Source of the DNA: Planctomycetia bacterium
GTDB lineage: Bacteria; Planctomycetota; Planctomycetia; Planctomycetales; Planctomycetaceae
Direction: 5' to 3'
DNA: 39,477 nucleotides
NCBI GenBank assembly: GCA_016200145.1
Contig: JACQFH010000737.1
Span: forward strand, 1 to 39,477
The notes below the pieces were generated by a model. That model worked only from the letters and a program-made list of their open reading frames with translations. It had not been told where the DNA came from and made no database searches. The position numbers were made by a program, and so were the translations under genes. Positions 30,347 through 37,688 of the stretch are shown one piece after another (the stretch's first letter is position 1; each line of letters begins with the position of its first letter).

Positions 30347-30862
30347 TCATCGCTGTCTGGAGGAATTCGAGCCGCACGCCAATGCTAGCGGCACAGAGGT
30401 CGAGCCAACAGCGGTTCGGTCCGCACAAAACATGCCGGCCAAGCTACTAAACAACAGGCCAATTGCGAGAGCGATCGATGATGCACCGACAGGACTACCT
30501 GCCTCTTCGCGTCCAAAACAACCGCAATCAATCGGCAAGCCTCTGGAAAGCGCCGTGATCTGAACTATCGAATATACGGTAAATAATAGAGCCGCGCAGC
30601 GAAACACGTTGCGTGGCACTTTACCACTTATCAGTCCAATGGCAATAGCGATGTGTACAAAAGGCAACACCGCAGCCGCCATCTCTGCCGCACCTCTCGG
30701 CAGTAAATCATAATCGTAAACTGACCGTAAAAACAAGTACGGATTCGCCAAATGCGTAAACGCAGTTCGGAGCAAAATACAGGCGATCGCAACCGCATCG
30801 AGCCAGCACAACCACAACCGAACACATCCACGAATTGATGAGCGCATTGATTGTCCAGTCAT
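30347..30862 (-). CDS. MauE/DoxX-type redox-associated membrane protein
   Basis: This encodes 171 residues. ATG 30862 was chosen because it overlaps the stop of the upstream gene (ATGA at 30862-30859). About four membrane helices are visible: WLDAVAIACILLRTAF, AAAVLPFVHIAIAIGLISG, ALLFTVYSIVQITALSRG and ASSIALAIGLLFSSLAGMF. The signature L-P-x-D-C-G-C-F-G follows the third helix, with C113 and C115. This is the motif of MauE/DoxX-like proteins, which handle disulfides or electrons at the membrane. MauE proper helps form disulfides in methylamine dehydrogenase; no such enzyme is here. The likely target is the exported proteins of the same operon (inference). Last gene of the operon. Confidence 0.8.
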   Translation of the reverse strand: MTGQSMRSSIRGCVRLWLCWLDAVAIACILLRTAFTHLANPYLFLRSVYDYDLLPRGAAEMAAAVLPFVHIAIAIGLISGKVPRNVFRCAALLFTVYSIVQITALSRGLPIDCGCFGREEAGSPVGASSIALAIGLLFSSLAGMFCADRTAVGSTSVPLALACGSNSSRQR

Positions 30863-31926
30863 GGAGCCGCTGCTTGAGCTGTACTCGGCGGCCTTGCCTG
30901 CCACCCGTTAAAGCCGGCGCGATAAATCGCGACTCGCTTGTAGCCGTGTTCTGCAAACTGCCGCGCTATTACATCCGCCCAGCTACATCGCTCCGACTGA
31001 CAATAGACTATTACGCGATTGTCAGGCGCGATTCGTCCCAGTGCCTCTCGCAACATATTATGTGAGACTGACACCGGAATATTTATCGCCCCAGGAACAT
31101 GCGACTTGTGATATGAGTCGGGATGACGGGCATCGATGATTACAACATCTTGTGCGCCCAGGACCGTCTCCATTTGCTCCGTCGTCACTACTTCCATCGC
31201 AGACAACCGATATCGCGCCGCAACTGTCGCAAGCTCATAACGATTGCCGACAAATCCATAACTCACGATTGAGTGCCACAACAACGCTGAGCTCAGCGAC
31301 ACCATAATCATCGCTGCAAGCGGACGGCGACGCAATTGTCGACAGCTCGGGACAAGAAGTGCGAACGCGGCAACAAGTGTCACCGCAAATGACAATTCAA
31401 GGTCCCACAACCCACTACGCCGATCATCCTTACGGCGGCTGATAACAATGCCTGTGCCATCCCATCGATTGAGAAGTTCGGCAGCCGACATTGAATAGGT
31501 CTGCCTCGGTGGGTCGTATACGCGGATGATATTTCCGTCAAAACCAAGAAACAGTATCCAGTGATTAAAACCGGGCCGTGATGCGGCACCAGATGCATGC
31601 AGCACTACAGGCGCGGCGCTGGCCCTCAGCTCAGCCACAGTCATCCTCGGTCGGAATGTAGCAGCCGCCCCATACTTCTCTGCAAGTGCCATAAGATCGT
31701 GTCCAGTACTTCCAATCTGCCCGGACACGAACGCACCATTGTTTATATCATCAAAGGAGGGGGCCGAACCGAGCGCTGTCAGCGCTGCGAACATTGAATA
31801 TAAGCCGCAGTACCGCTCGTCATATACTACGTGCTCGTCAGCAGTCGACCCATTCTCCGCGCTAGGGTTACTGGCAACGCCAACGCACCAAACCGCGAAT
31901 ATCAGTATGCGCGTCATTCGAGACAC
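30859..31926 (-). CDS. C39-like peptidase fused to a periplasmic rhodanese
   Basis: The frame is 355 residues from GTG 31926; ATG 31917 (M4) is an equally good start. After a short hydrophobic segment, residues 35-165 look like a papain/C39-type peptidase: C40 in YDERYCGLYSMFAAL, H122 in FNHWILFLGFD and D138 in RVYDPP. Two membrane helices follow (about 178-194 and 203-222). Residues 245-345 form a rhodanese domain: VVIIDARHPDSYHKSHVPGA and the active C309 in VIVYCQSERCSW, ending AGFNGW. With two helices between them, both catalytic domains lie on the same, probably outer, face of the membrane. This joins proteolysis with sulfur transfer. It directly follows the stop at 31927 and overlaps the MauE-like gene. 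Confidence 0.8.
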   Translation of the reverse strand: MSRMTRILIFAVWCVGVASNPSAENGSTADEHVVYDERYCGLYSMFAALTALGSAPSFDDINNGAFVSGQIGSTGHDLMALAEKYGAAATFRPRMTVAELRASAAPVVLHASGAASRPGFNHWILFLGFDGNIIRVYDPPRQTYSMSAAELLNRWDGTGIVISRRKDDRRSGLWDLELSFAVTLVAAFALLVPSCRQLRRRPLAAMIMVSLSSALLWHSIVSYGFVGNRYELATVAARYRLSAMEVVTTEQMETVLGAQDVVIIDARHPDSYHKSHVPGAINIPVSVSHNMLREALGRIAPDNRVIVYCQSERCSWADVIARQFAEHGYKRVAIYRAGFNGWQARPPSTAQAAAP

Positions 31927-33156
31927 CTAACCAGTCGTGCGTAACCGGTGCCATAGCAACAGTAGAACGACCGCGCCAGCGATCAGGTGCGCGAGAAGTA
32001 TTCGCCGGTACGAGGGCGTCGACGCTACAGCCACTGCACGGCCAAGTTGCAAAGCGCCATGATCGACTTGCTTAATGATTTTGCCGTCATTCGTGGTCCA
32101 GACAATGCCTGTCTGACTTTTATTTGCCATTGCGACTCGGCAATTGTCAGGCAATTGACGAATCGATTCTGTAACGTCGCGGTGCGTCACAGTACCGCTC
32201 CGAAACGTCTTAAACGTCAGCGTTATCGTCAATACAGATGCTTCGTTACCAGACAACCGTCGGTCCGTGCGTGTCACCGACTCCGGCAACGAGTGCCCAA
32301 GATCCGACGGTGCGCGATAGGCCACACGGTACGTTGACTCAAGTTGGTCAAGCTGAGCGTTAGGCTGTGCGAAGTCAGAGTCAACCAGGTACGCGCGATT
32401 TCTGATCGAATTGTGTGCAGCGACACCAGGCTTGTCTGTCAGTCCATCGGTCGCTACAACTTTGTGTTGCGGCAGCTTGACGATCTGGATTTCAGATACT
32501 AGCCATTGACGATCGCATTTGTCGCATGTAACACGTGTGATCCCGTATACTGCCGACTCAAACTCACAAGAGACGCGCGAATGAGATGCGTCTTCCCATT
32601 TAGATGACCGGAGGCGATATCCATACTTGCCAGATTCTGAGACCATTTCAGTAAATGTAATGTTACTGTGCTGTACCGAATTGGCAAAATCATCCAGAAG
32701 AATGCCATCCAGAGCGTTGCGGCGAGCTCCCAGTGATTCGTCAACAACGACAAGTTGTACGTCGTCACGCACCAGTGGCGCTGCGGGCAACGGCCATTCG
32801 ACGAGTAATCGTTCTGCAAAGTTGATCTCGATTCTCGGCTGCCCATCAAGCCATCGCTGTTCAAAGGCGCGGATCGCCGGCCCGGTAGTCTTGCCACGTC
32901 GAGTTACTTTTCGGCGGTCACGTGCCTGAATGAAAATGGCGTCTGAACAAATCAACGCCCGCACGTCCATTTCCACGGTATTCGTGCCACGTGGCTCACC
33001 GCGCCATTGCGTTTGAGTGCCGATAAAGTCACAATTCTTGAACGCAGTGCAAAAGTTGCTAACGACGCGCCCCAGATCGACAGCGTTAATTGGCGAATCG
33101 GCACAGATGCAGAATGACTGAATGACGCCATTTGTGAGCAATAGGCCGACTCGCAC
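31927..33156 (-). CDS. Membrane-anchored protein of unknown function
   Basis: This encodes 409 residues. GTG 33156 has AAAGGA seven bases upstream. The N-terminus (MRVGLLLTNGVIQSFCICA) is only weakly signal-like. The C-terminus is a clear tail anchor (ILLAHLIAGAVVLLLLWHRL) with a few basic residues after it. Most of the chain is mixed alpha/beta, with a CDKCDRQW element near the middle and several other cysteines. The large domain would face the periplasm if the N-terminus is exported. Cysteines here could be substrates for the MauE-like or rhodanese partner. No family recognised. Lower GC than the phage genes to its left. Confidence 0.65.
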   Translation of the reverse strand: MRVGLLLTNGVIQSFCICADSPINAVDLGRVVSNFCTAFKNCDFIGTQTQWRGEPRGTNTVEMDVRALICSDAIFIQARDRRKVTRRGKTTGPAIRAFEQRWLDGQPRIEINFAERLLVEWPLPAAPLVRDDVQLVVVDESLGARRNALDGILLDDFANSVQHSNITFTEMVSESGKYGYRLRSSKWEDASHSRVSCEFESAVYGITRVTCDKCDRQWLVSEIQIVKLPQHKVVATDGLTDKPGVAAHNSIRNRAYLVDSDFAQPNAQLDQLESTYRVAYRAPSDLGHSLPESVTRTDRRLSGNEASVLTITLTFKTFRSGTVTHRDVTESIRQLPDNCRVAMANKSQTGIVWTTNDGKIIKQVDHGALQLGRAVAVASTPSYRRILLAHLIAGAVVLLLLWHRLRTTG

Positions 33157-33241
33157 GCGACGATCCTTTCGATGCCGATATGCGCTTTCCGCTACAACGG
33201 TCTACGAGGAAGCCGGTCGTTACGGCAGCAACATACGAATA

Positions 33242-33270
33242 TCACGCGCGCGCACCTTGCCCGCGCGTGA
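33242..33270. other. GC-rich hairpin after the small exported gene
   Basis: TCACGCGCG and CGCGCGTGA form a perfect nine-base stem with an 11-base loop, just beyond the alternative stop at 33276 on the minus strand. No U-run follows on either strand. It may be a weak terminator or an RNA processing/stability site that separates the small gene from the membrane-anchored gene downstream. Confidence 0.45.
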
Positions 33271-33304
33271 CTGAATCACAGACCCGCCGGCAATGCGGCG
33301 GCCC

Positions 33305-33622
33305 TTAGTGCGCAATACAATTGTTGCTGAGCGCTCTGACGGTCACCGAAACGCAATTGAATTGGGTGCACCTCGTAACGTGCCCCACGTTTGGAGTTGC
33401 CGTCCAATTCGCCGTCGAGCCGACGATTGGTTTCGAGTACATGAACATGCAAGGTCCAAACATCAGCGTCAATGTCTGACAGTGTGACAGTACATTGCGG
33501 TACTTGCAAATGAGACCACCGTCAACGCTGGACGGGGAATCATGACTCGGCCAACATCGGAGGCCGACCGCGACAATTACACATGTGAATAATGCCTTGA
33601 CAACCTGTACAGTCTTGAACAT
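33305..33622 (-). CDS. Small exported protein, probably frameshifted
   Basis: ATG 33622 has AAGGAG seven bases upstream, so the start is well supported. The first 20 residues (VVKALFTCVIVAVGL) form a signal peptide or anchor, followed by SSVDGGLICKYR. The frame as written stops at 33305 after 105 residues. Beyond about residue 40, however, it becomes rich in Cys, Thr, Asn and Met, unlike the neighbours. The next frame from 33509 gives a more protein-like chain (VTLSDIDADVWTLHVHV, then NRRLDGELD) and ends at 33276. A one-base indel near 33490-33530 would join signal peptide and this chain into about 115 residues. Function unknown. It lies between the sulfotransferase and the other island genes. 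Confidence 0.5.
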   Translation of the reverse strand: MFKTVQVVKALFTCVIVAVGLRCWPSHDSPSSVDGGLICKYRNVLSHCQTLTLMFGPCMFMYSKPIVGSTANWTATPNVGHVTRCTQFNCVSVTVRALSNNCIAH

Positions 33623-33740
33623 AACGCACTCCTTTCGTACGAAAAACGGACGTGACAAAGAGCAACAACCAAGCCATTAAGGCGTGGCGTATCGCTGCGA
33701 GCAAGCGACGCGACGCACGCACGTGAACGGCGAGTCTTGT

Positions 33741-35543
33741 CTAGGTGTTGTGTTCGAGTGACAACAAGGGCCCGAGAAATTCGCGATAGCGTTCCCACCG
33801 CATCACTGAAGTTGAATAAATTGGTCGGCGAACTTGCCACCGGCTTGCCGTATCGACTTGTCGGACGGATTCGAAGAATCGCATACACGCGTCTTCAAAT
33901 GGAAGCGCAGAAAAAGTGGTTAGGCGCTGGATTACGCTGGCGGGTTCCGCAACGAGCGTCTCGTACGACAATTCGAACAAGGAATCTCTGTCAAGGACGG
34001 AATACCAGTGGCGCATCAGTTTGTCATAGAGCTTGTAAACCGTGGCCAATTGCCCAAGGTCAGTCGCAAATGGTACCATTTCGAAATGCTGCATGTATGC
34101 TGATAGGCATGTATCGATCGCGTTCCGTTTGCAATGGACAAAGCGCGCTTTCGGAAAGAGAATTCGGATTAGGCCCAAATCGAATGCATCATGTGGACAT
34201 TTTGTAACGACACGGGCAGTTGCGCCGGCAATTGCTCGGAGTCGATCGTAGATCTGAAGTGATACTCGTTGAACCACGGACGGTGTCAGTCCGGCGCAGC
34301 ATTTCGGATACGGCAAATTGGATTTCAGTTCGCGCGATAGTCGTTGCGTTAAATTGAAGAAGTCTTGCCGTTCACCTAGGCCTCGTACAGATGAATGAGC
34401 GCTCAGTATTTGCTCTGCCAACGTGGTCCCAGAGCGGGGCATCCCGACGATGCAAATTAGGAAGTCCGCGTGACAGCCATATTGAGAAAAATCCGAAATG
34501 AATTCGCGCGTGAATATGGAGACGCGTTCCTCCGCCGCGGATGTTTCATACGCCATCCGAAGGTGTCCGGGAGGAAATCGCGCTGATCGCAGATGATTCG
34601 CCAGTGCGAAATGGGCAAAGGCTTCGGCCGGATGTCGAGCGTCGTCATAGAGTTTGCCGAGCGCATAATGTAGGCCAGTCCTTTGCATCGGCGTGGCGGT
34701 CGGCATCTCCAGTGCGTTTCGCATTTGTTCGACGACCGGGTCGTTTAGACCGTGGACCGCGCGGGACTCAACAAGCCCATAGTATGCCAACCCCTCGCTG
34801 GGCTCGACCTCTAGAATGTGCCGATACAACGCTACGGCTTCATCTTTTCGCCCTTCGGACGCAATACAGTCGGCCATGCCCAACAGTGCACCGACCGTCA
34901 GTCGCTTTGTTGGTGCCAATTGCGATTCGACTTTGAACGAATTCGCAGCGGAATCCGTGTGTGCGCGCGCGCGGCAGAGTTTTCCATGGACTCGCCAGAC
35001 GACCGGCGATTTGGGATATAGCCGCTTCGCAAACTCGACATAGCGCACCGCTGCGTCAAACCGTTCGAGGTAGAGCAACAAGTCAGCGATCCGGCAACAC
35101 ACCGTGGACAAGTGCGGATGCGAGCGCTGCAGCTGAGTCGTCGTAATCGACTCGCAGAGTTCGACAGCTTCTGATTCCGACCAGTCGGCCAACGCTCTTG
35201 CTAGCCAAAAGCGAGCGATTAGCTCATTCGGGAAGAGGGCAACAAGTCCGCGCAAGATCGAAATTGCACTCGTCGTCCAATTTCGTCGGAGGCACTTCAT
35301 GGCCAACCGCAGACCAAGCCACGTCATTCGGCGAGCCAAGCGCGTCGCGAATCCCCGTCGGCGCCTTCCTCCCGTCAAGCGCACGACGTCCATTGCAATG
35401 GCTGAATCACACTGCACAACAAGATCGCGTGCGGTGGAATTGCTAACCGAGAGAGTCTCCGGACTTACAGAGGCAACATTGCTGCTGCTATCGGCCAGAT
35501 TTCGCACATCGATTTCGTCGATCGTGCAATGCACGGTGGCCAT
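33741..35543 (-). CDS. TPR-containing sulfotransferase
   Basis: The protein is 600 residues from ATG 35543, which follows GAGGAG at seven bases; the frame is open further up but the extension lacks a site. Residues about 90-330 are TPR-like helical repeats (NELIARFWLARALADWSESE, KDEAVALYRHILEVEPSEGL, LHYALGKLYDDARHPAEAF). A sulfotransferase domain follows. The PAPS 5'-phosphosulfate loop is FLICIVGMPRSGTTLAEQIL (361-380), then HSSVRGLGERQDFF. The 3'-phosphate part is KARFVHCKRNAIDTCLSAY. It transfers sulfate from PAPS to a hydroxyl or amine; the TPR part suggests a protein or peptide acceptor, as in some tyrosine sulfotransferases. First gene of the low-GC island operon. No PAPS synthesis genes are seen. 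Confidence 0.9.
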   Translation of the reverse strand: MATVHCTIDEIDVRNLADSSSNVASVSPETLSVSNSTARDLVVQCDSAIAMDVVRLTGGRRRRGFATRLARRMTWLGLRLAMKCLRRNWTTSAISILRGLVALFPNELIARFWLARALADWSESEAVELCESITTTQLQRSHPHLSTVCCRIADLLLYLERFDAAVRYVEFAKRLYPKSPVVWRVHGKLCRARAHTDSAANSFKVESQLAPTKRLTVGALLGMADCIASEGRKDEAVALYRHILEVEPSEGLAYYGLVESRAVHGLNDPVVEQMRNALEMPTATPMQRTGLHYALGKLYDDARHPAEAFAHFALANHLRSARFPPGHLRMAYETSAAEERVSIFTREFISDFSQYGCHADFLICIVGMPRSGTTLAEQILSAHSSVRGLGERQDFFNLTQRLSRELKSNLPYPKCCAGLTPSVVQRVSLQIYDRLRAIAGATARVVTKCPHDAFDLGLIRILFPKARFVHCKRNAIDTCLSAYMQHFEMVPFATDLGQLATVYKLYDKLMRHWYSVLDRDSLFELSYETLVAEPASVIQRLTTFSALPFEDACMRFFESVRQVDTASRWQVRRPIYSTSVMRWERYREFLGPLLSLEHNT

Positions 35544-35804
35544 ACAGCCTCTCCTCACCCGGCGAATGGCACCGGGCGAAATAGAGTTACCGCACGTACG
35601 GCCCACAGCAATGGTTGCTGTCAGAGAAAGTCAGATTGAACCGGCAGGCCACGTAGAAGTGGCGAAGATGAATTGCAACCTGGAACGTAGCGATGGCCTC
35701 GCCGCCTGTCAAGAAAAAAATGTATCTTTTTTCGATTTTTCAGAAATATTCTTTCGCGAGATTCGACATGTCGCGTTGGCGCATGAATCCGGCCGCAATG
35801 TCAC

Positions 35805-37493
35805 TTATTGACCTGTTGGTCGCGCACTGCGATCGGCTTTCGTTGAAGCGCCCTCAGTGATTGCGAATAAAGTATTGAAAGTGGCGACGTAAAGCACCCC
35901 ATTCGCGACAACCGGCGTATTCTCGACCGGGATTCCCATGTTCTGCTCGGCAACTTGCTCTTTGACTTTCGAGACCTTGAAAACGGTGATATCGCCGTCC
36001 TGGTCGGCGATGTACACGTGTTCGCCGACGATCAGCGGAGTCGACCACGACATGGCCAGCATATCGTGCGTCCAGTGCACCTTGCCCGTCTTGGCGTCGA
36101 GGCAATGGAACAGTCCGCTCTCATCGGAAATGAAGAGCAGGCCGTTCTTGATTGCCGCGCTGCTCACTGTGCGGTGCATCGTCTCTTCGAACTTCCCGGG
36201 ATTGGTGCCGGCATAGTGCCAGACCATCGCCGAATTCTCGTTGTCGCGCTCGAAGTCTCCGGCCTTCTCGTCGCAGGCCTGGATCCGCTTGTAGGGAATC
36301 GGGGTCTTGGGGTCTTTCTTGTTGAACACCAGCGTGGGGCTGACGTCGCCGCGCTTCTTGGGGTCAATGCACCATAAGTGGCCTTTGCCTTCGCCGTGTT
36401 CGGGATCCTCGCCAACGCCGATATAAACGTAACCGTCGTAAATGACCGGGGTCCCTATGATTGGATTGCGCGTCGCCCTATCCAGCGCGTATATGGAAGT
36501 TTTGGGATTGCAGTCGAACTTCCAGAGCAGTTTCGCCTTGCCCCCGTCGCCCTTTGCTTCGAAGCTGTACAGCCAGCCGTCTCCGCCGGCGAACAGCACC
36601 TGCTCGACGCCCCCCAGCACGCCGCACGCGGGCGACGACCATTGCCCGTGCATAATGTTGCTGCCGGGCGATTTGTCGGTCCACAGGACCTCGCCGGTAT
36701 TCTTGTTCATCGCCAGAAAGCTGGGAGCGTTGGGCTGGGCGATCACTTTGTGGGCTTCATCGACGCCGTTGGACGTGCTGACGAACAGCACGTCGCCCAG
36801 GGCCGTCACCGAGCAACTGCACGCGTTGTGAGGCGACGCCCCCAGCTTGCCCATCATGTCGACTTTCCAGATGATGTCGGCTTCGTCCTTGTTGTTGTTC
36901 GGCTCAGACTTGAACGGGCCGTCGTTCTCCCCATCGAGGAAGCCTTCGACGTCGAGACAGACGATTTCATCGCGATTGGTGACGTACCACAGCCGGTCCT
37001 TCTCGACGTACGCGCTCGAGCAGACGCCCAGCATCTCCCAATCATTCACGCGTCCCGCGGGCAATTTCTCGTTTGAGTGCTGCCACAGGAACTTGCCGGT
37101 CGCTTCGTCGAAACACAACAGGCAGCCCAGATCGACCCTGGCGGGGTAGCGCTTGACGTAACCGTTGGCGTTGTTCGTGCCGATGAAGATTTTCCCATTA
37201 GCGACGACAGGACTTGAATAGGTCTGCGATCCCAAACGTGCCGACCATTTGATGTTTTTGCCCGACGAGACGTCCCATTCGGTGGGAATGCTCTTATTGG
37301 CCGGGCTGACGTTGTTGCGGTATCCGCTGAGGCCCATCTGCGGACTGTCGCCGGGCTTCACGTTCATCTTGGCGAGCACCTTGGCCGCCTCGGCGATGGG
37401 GTCGTAGGAGTCGTCGGCCGCCGGGGCGATGGCAGCACAGGCGATCGCCAGAGAAGCCACGAGGCCCGGGGAGATGCGAACGATCGATTTCAT
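35805..37493 (-). CDS. Exported PQQ-like beta-propeller protein
   Basis: The protein is 562 residues from ATG 37493. A signal peptide (VASLAIACAAIAPAADD) is followed by a propeller of repeated blades. Each blade carries VVANGKIFIGTNN- or YVYIGVGEDPEHG-like strands and W/D turns, for example KIKWSARLGSQTYSSPVVA without the first residues, GEVLWTDKSP and KVHWTHDML. The fold is that of PQQ-binding dehydrogenase-like proteins and BamB. Whether PQQ is bound cannot be judged. It acts outside the cytoplasm. Planctomycetes carry many such proteins. A 3' fragment of a close relative lies at 29955-30290. The upstream neighbour in the same direction is another propeller protein. Confidence 0.85.
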   Translation of the reverse strand: MKSIVRISPGLVASLAIACAAIAPAADDSYDPIAEAAKVLAKMNVKPGDSPQMGLSGYRNNVSPANKSIPTEWDVSSGKNIKWSARLGSQTYSSPVVANGKIFIGTNNANGYVKRYPARVDLGCLLCFDEATGKFLWQHSNEKLPAGRVNDWEMLGVCSSAYVEKDRLWYVTNRDEIVCLDVEGFLDGENDGPFKSEPNNNKDEADIIWKVDMMGKLGASPHNACSCSVTALGDVLFVSTSNGVDEAHKVIAQPNAPSFLAMNKNTGEVLWTDKSPGSNIMHGQWSSPACGVLGGVEQVLFAGGDGWLYSFEAKGDGGKAKLLWKFDCNPKTSIYALDRATRNPIIGTPVIYDGYVYIGVGEDPEHGEGKGHLWCIDPKKRGDVSPTLVFNKKDPKTPIPYKRIQACDEKAGDFERDNENSAMVWHYAGTNPGKFEETMHRTVSSAAIKNGLLFISDESGLFHCLDAKTGKVHWTHDMLAMSWSTPLIVGEHVYIADQDGDITVFKVSKVKEQVAEQNMGIPVENTPVVANGVLYVATFNTLFAITEGASTKADRSARPTGQ

Positions 37494-37534
37494 GACGGAG
37501 GTCCAGAAAGAGGATTTTGGAATTCGAAATTACG

Positions 37535-37563
37535 CTCGTTCCCACGCAGAGCGTGGGAACGAG
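37535..37563. repeat. Perfect intergenic inverted repeat (GTTCCCACGC type)
   Basis: CTCGTTCCCACGC, a three-base AGA loop and GCGTGGGAACGAG form a perfect 13-base stem in the gap between two PQQ-like genes. From memory, this core is a widely dispersed intergenic palindrome in planctomycete and other genomes. It may act as a REP-like element or terminator; there is no U-run next to it. Confidence 0.8.
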
Positions 37564-37652
37564 AAATTCCAGCAGTTGTTAGCTGTGTTCATGCGTGTCC
37601 ATCTGTGGCGATTTTTATCACAGCTCAAATTGTAATTCGGATACGGGAATTC

Positions 37653-37688
37653 TGAAATCCGAGATTCGAAATCCCACATCCGAAATCT
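37653..37688. repeat. Short GAAATCC direct-repeat patch
   Basis: TGAAATCC (37653), CGAAATCC (37668) and CGAAATCT (37681) are three near copies in 36 bases, just before the stop of the second propeller gene. The cause could be slippage or remnant sequence. No function is apparent. Confidence 0.45.
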
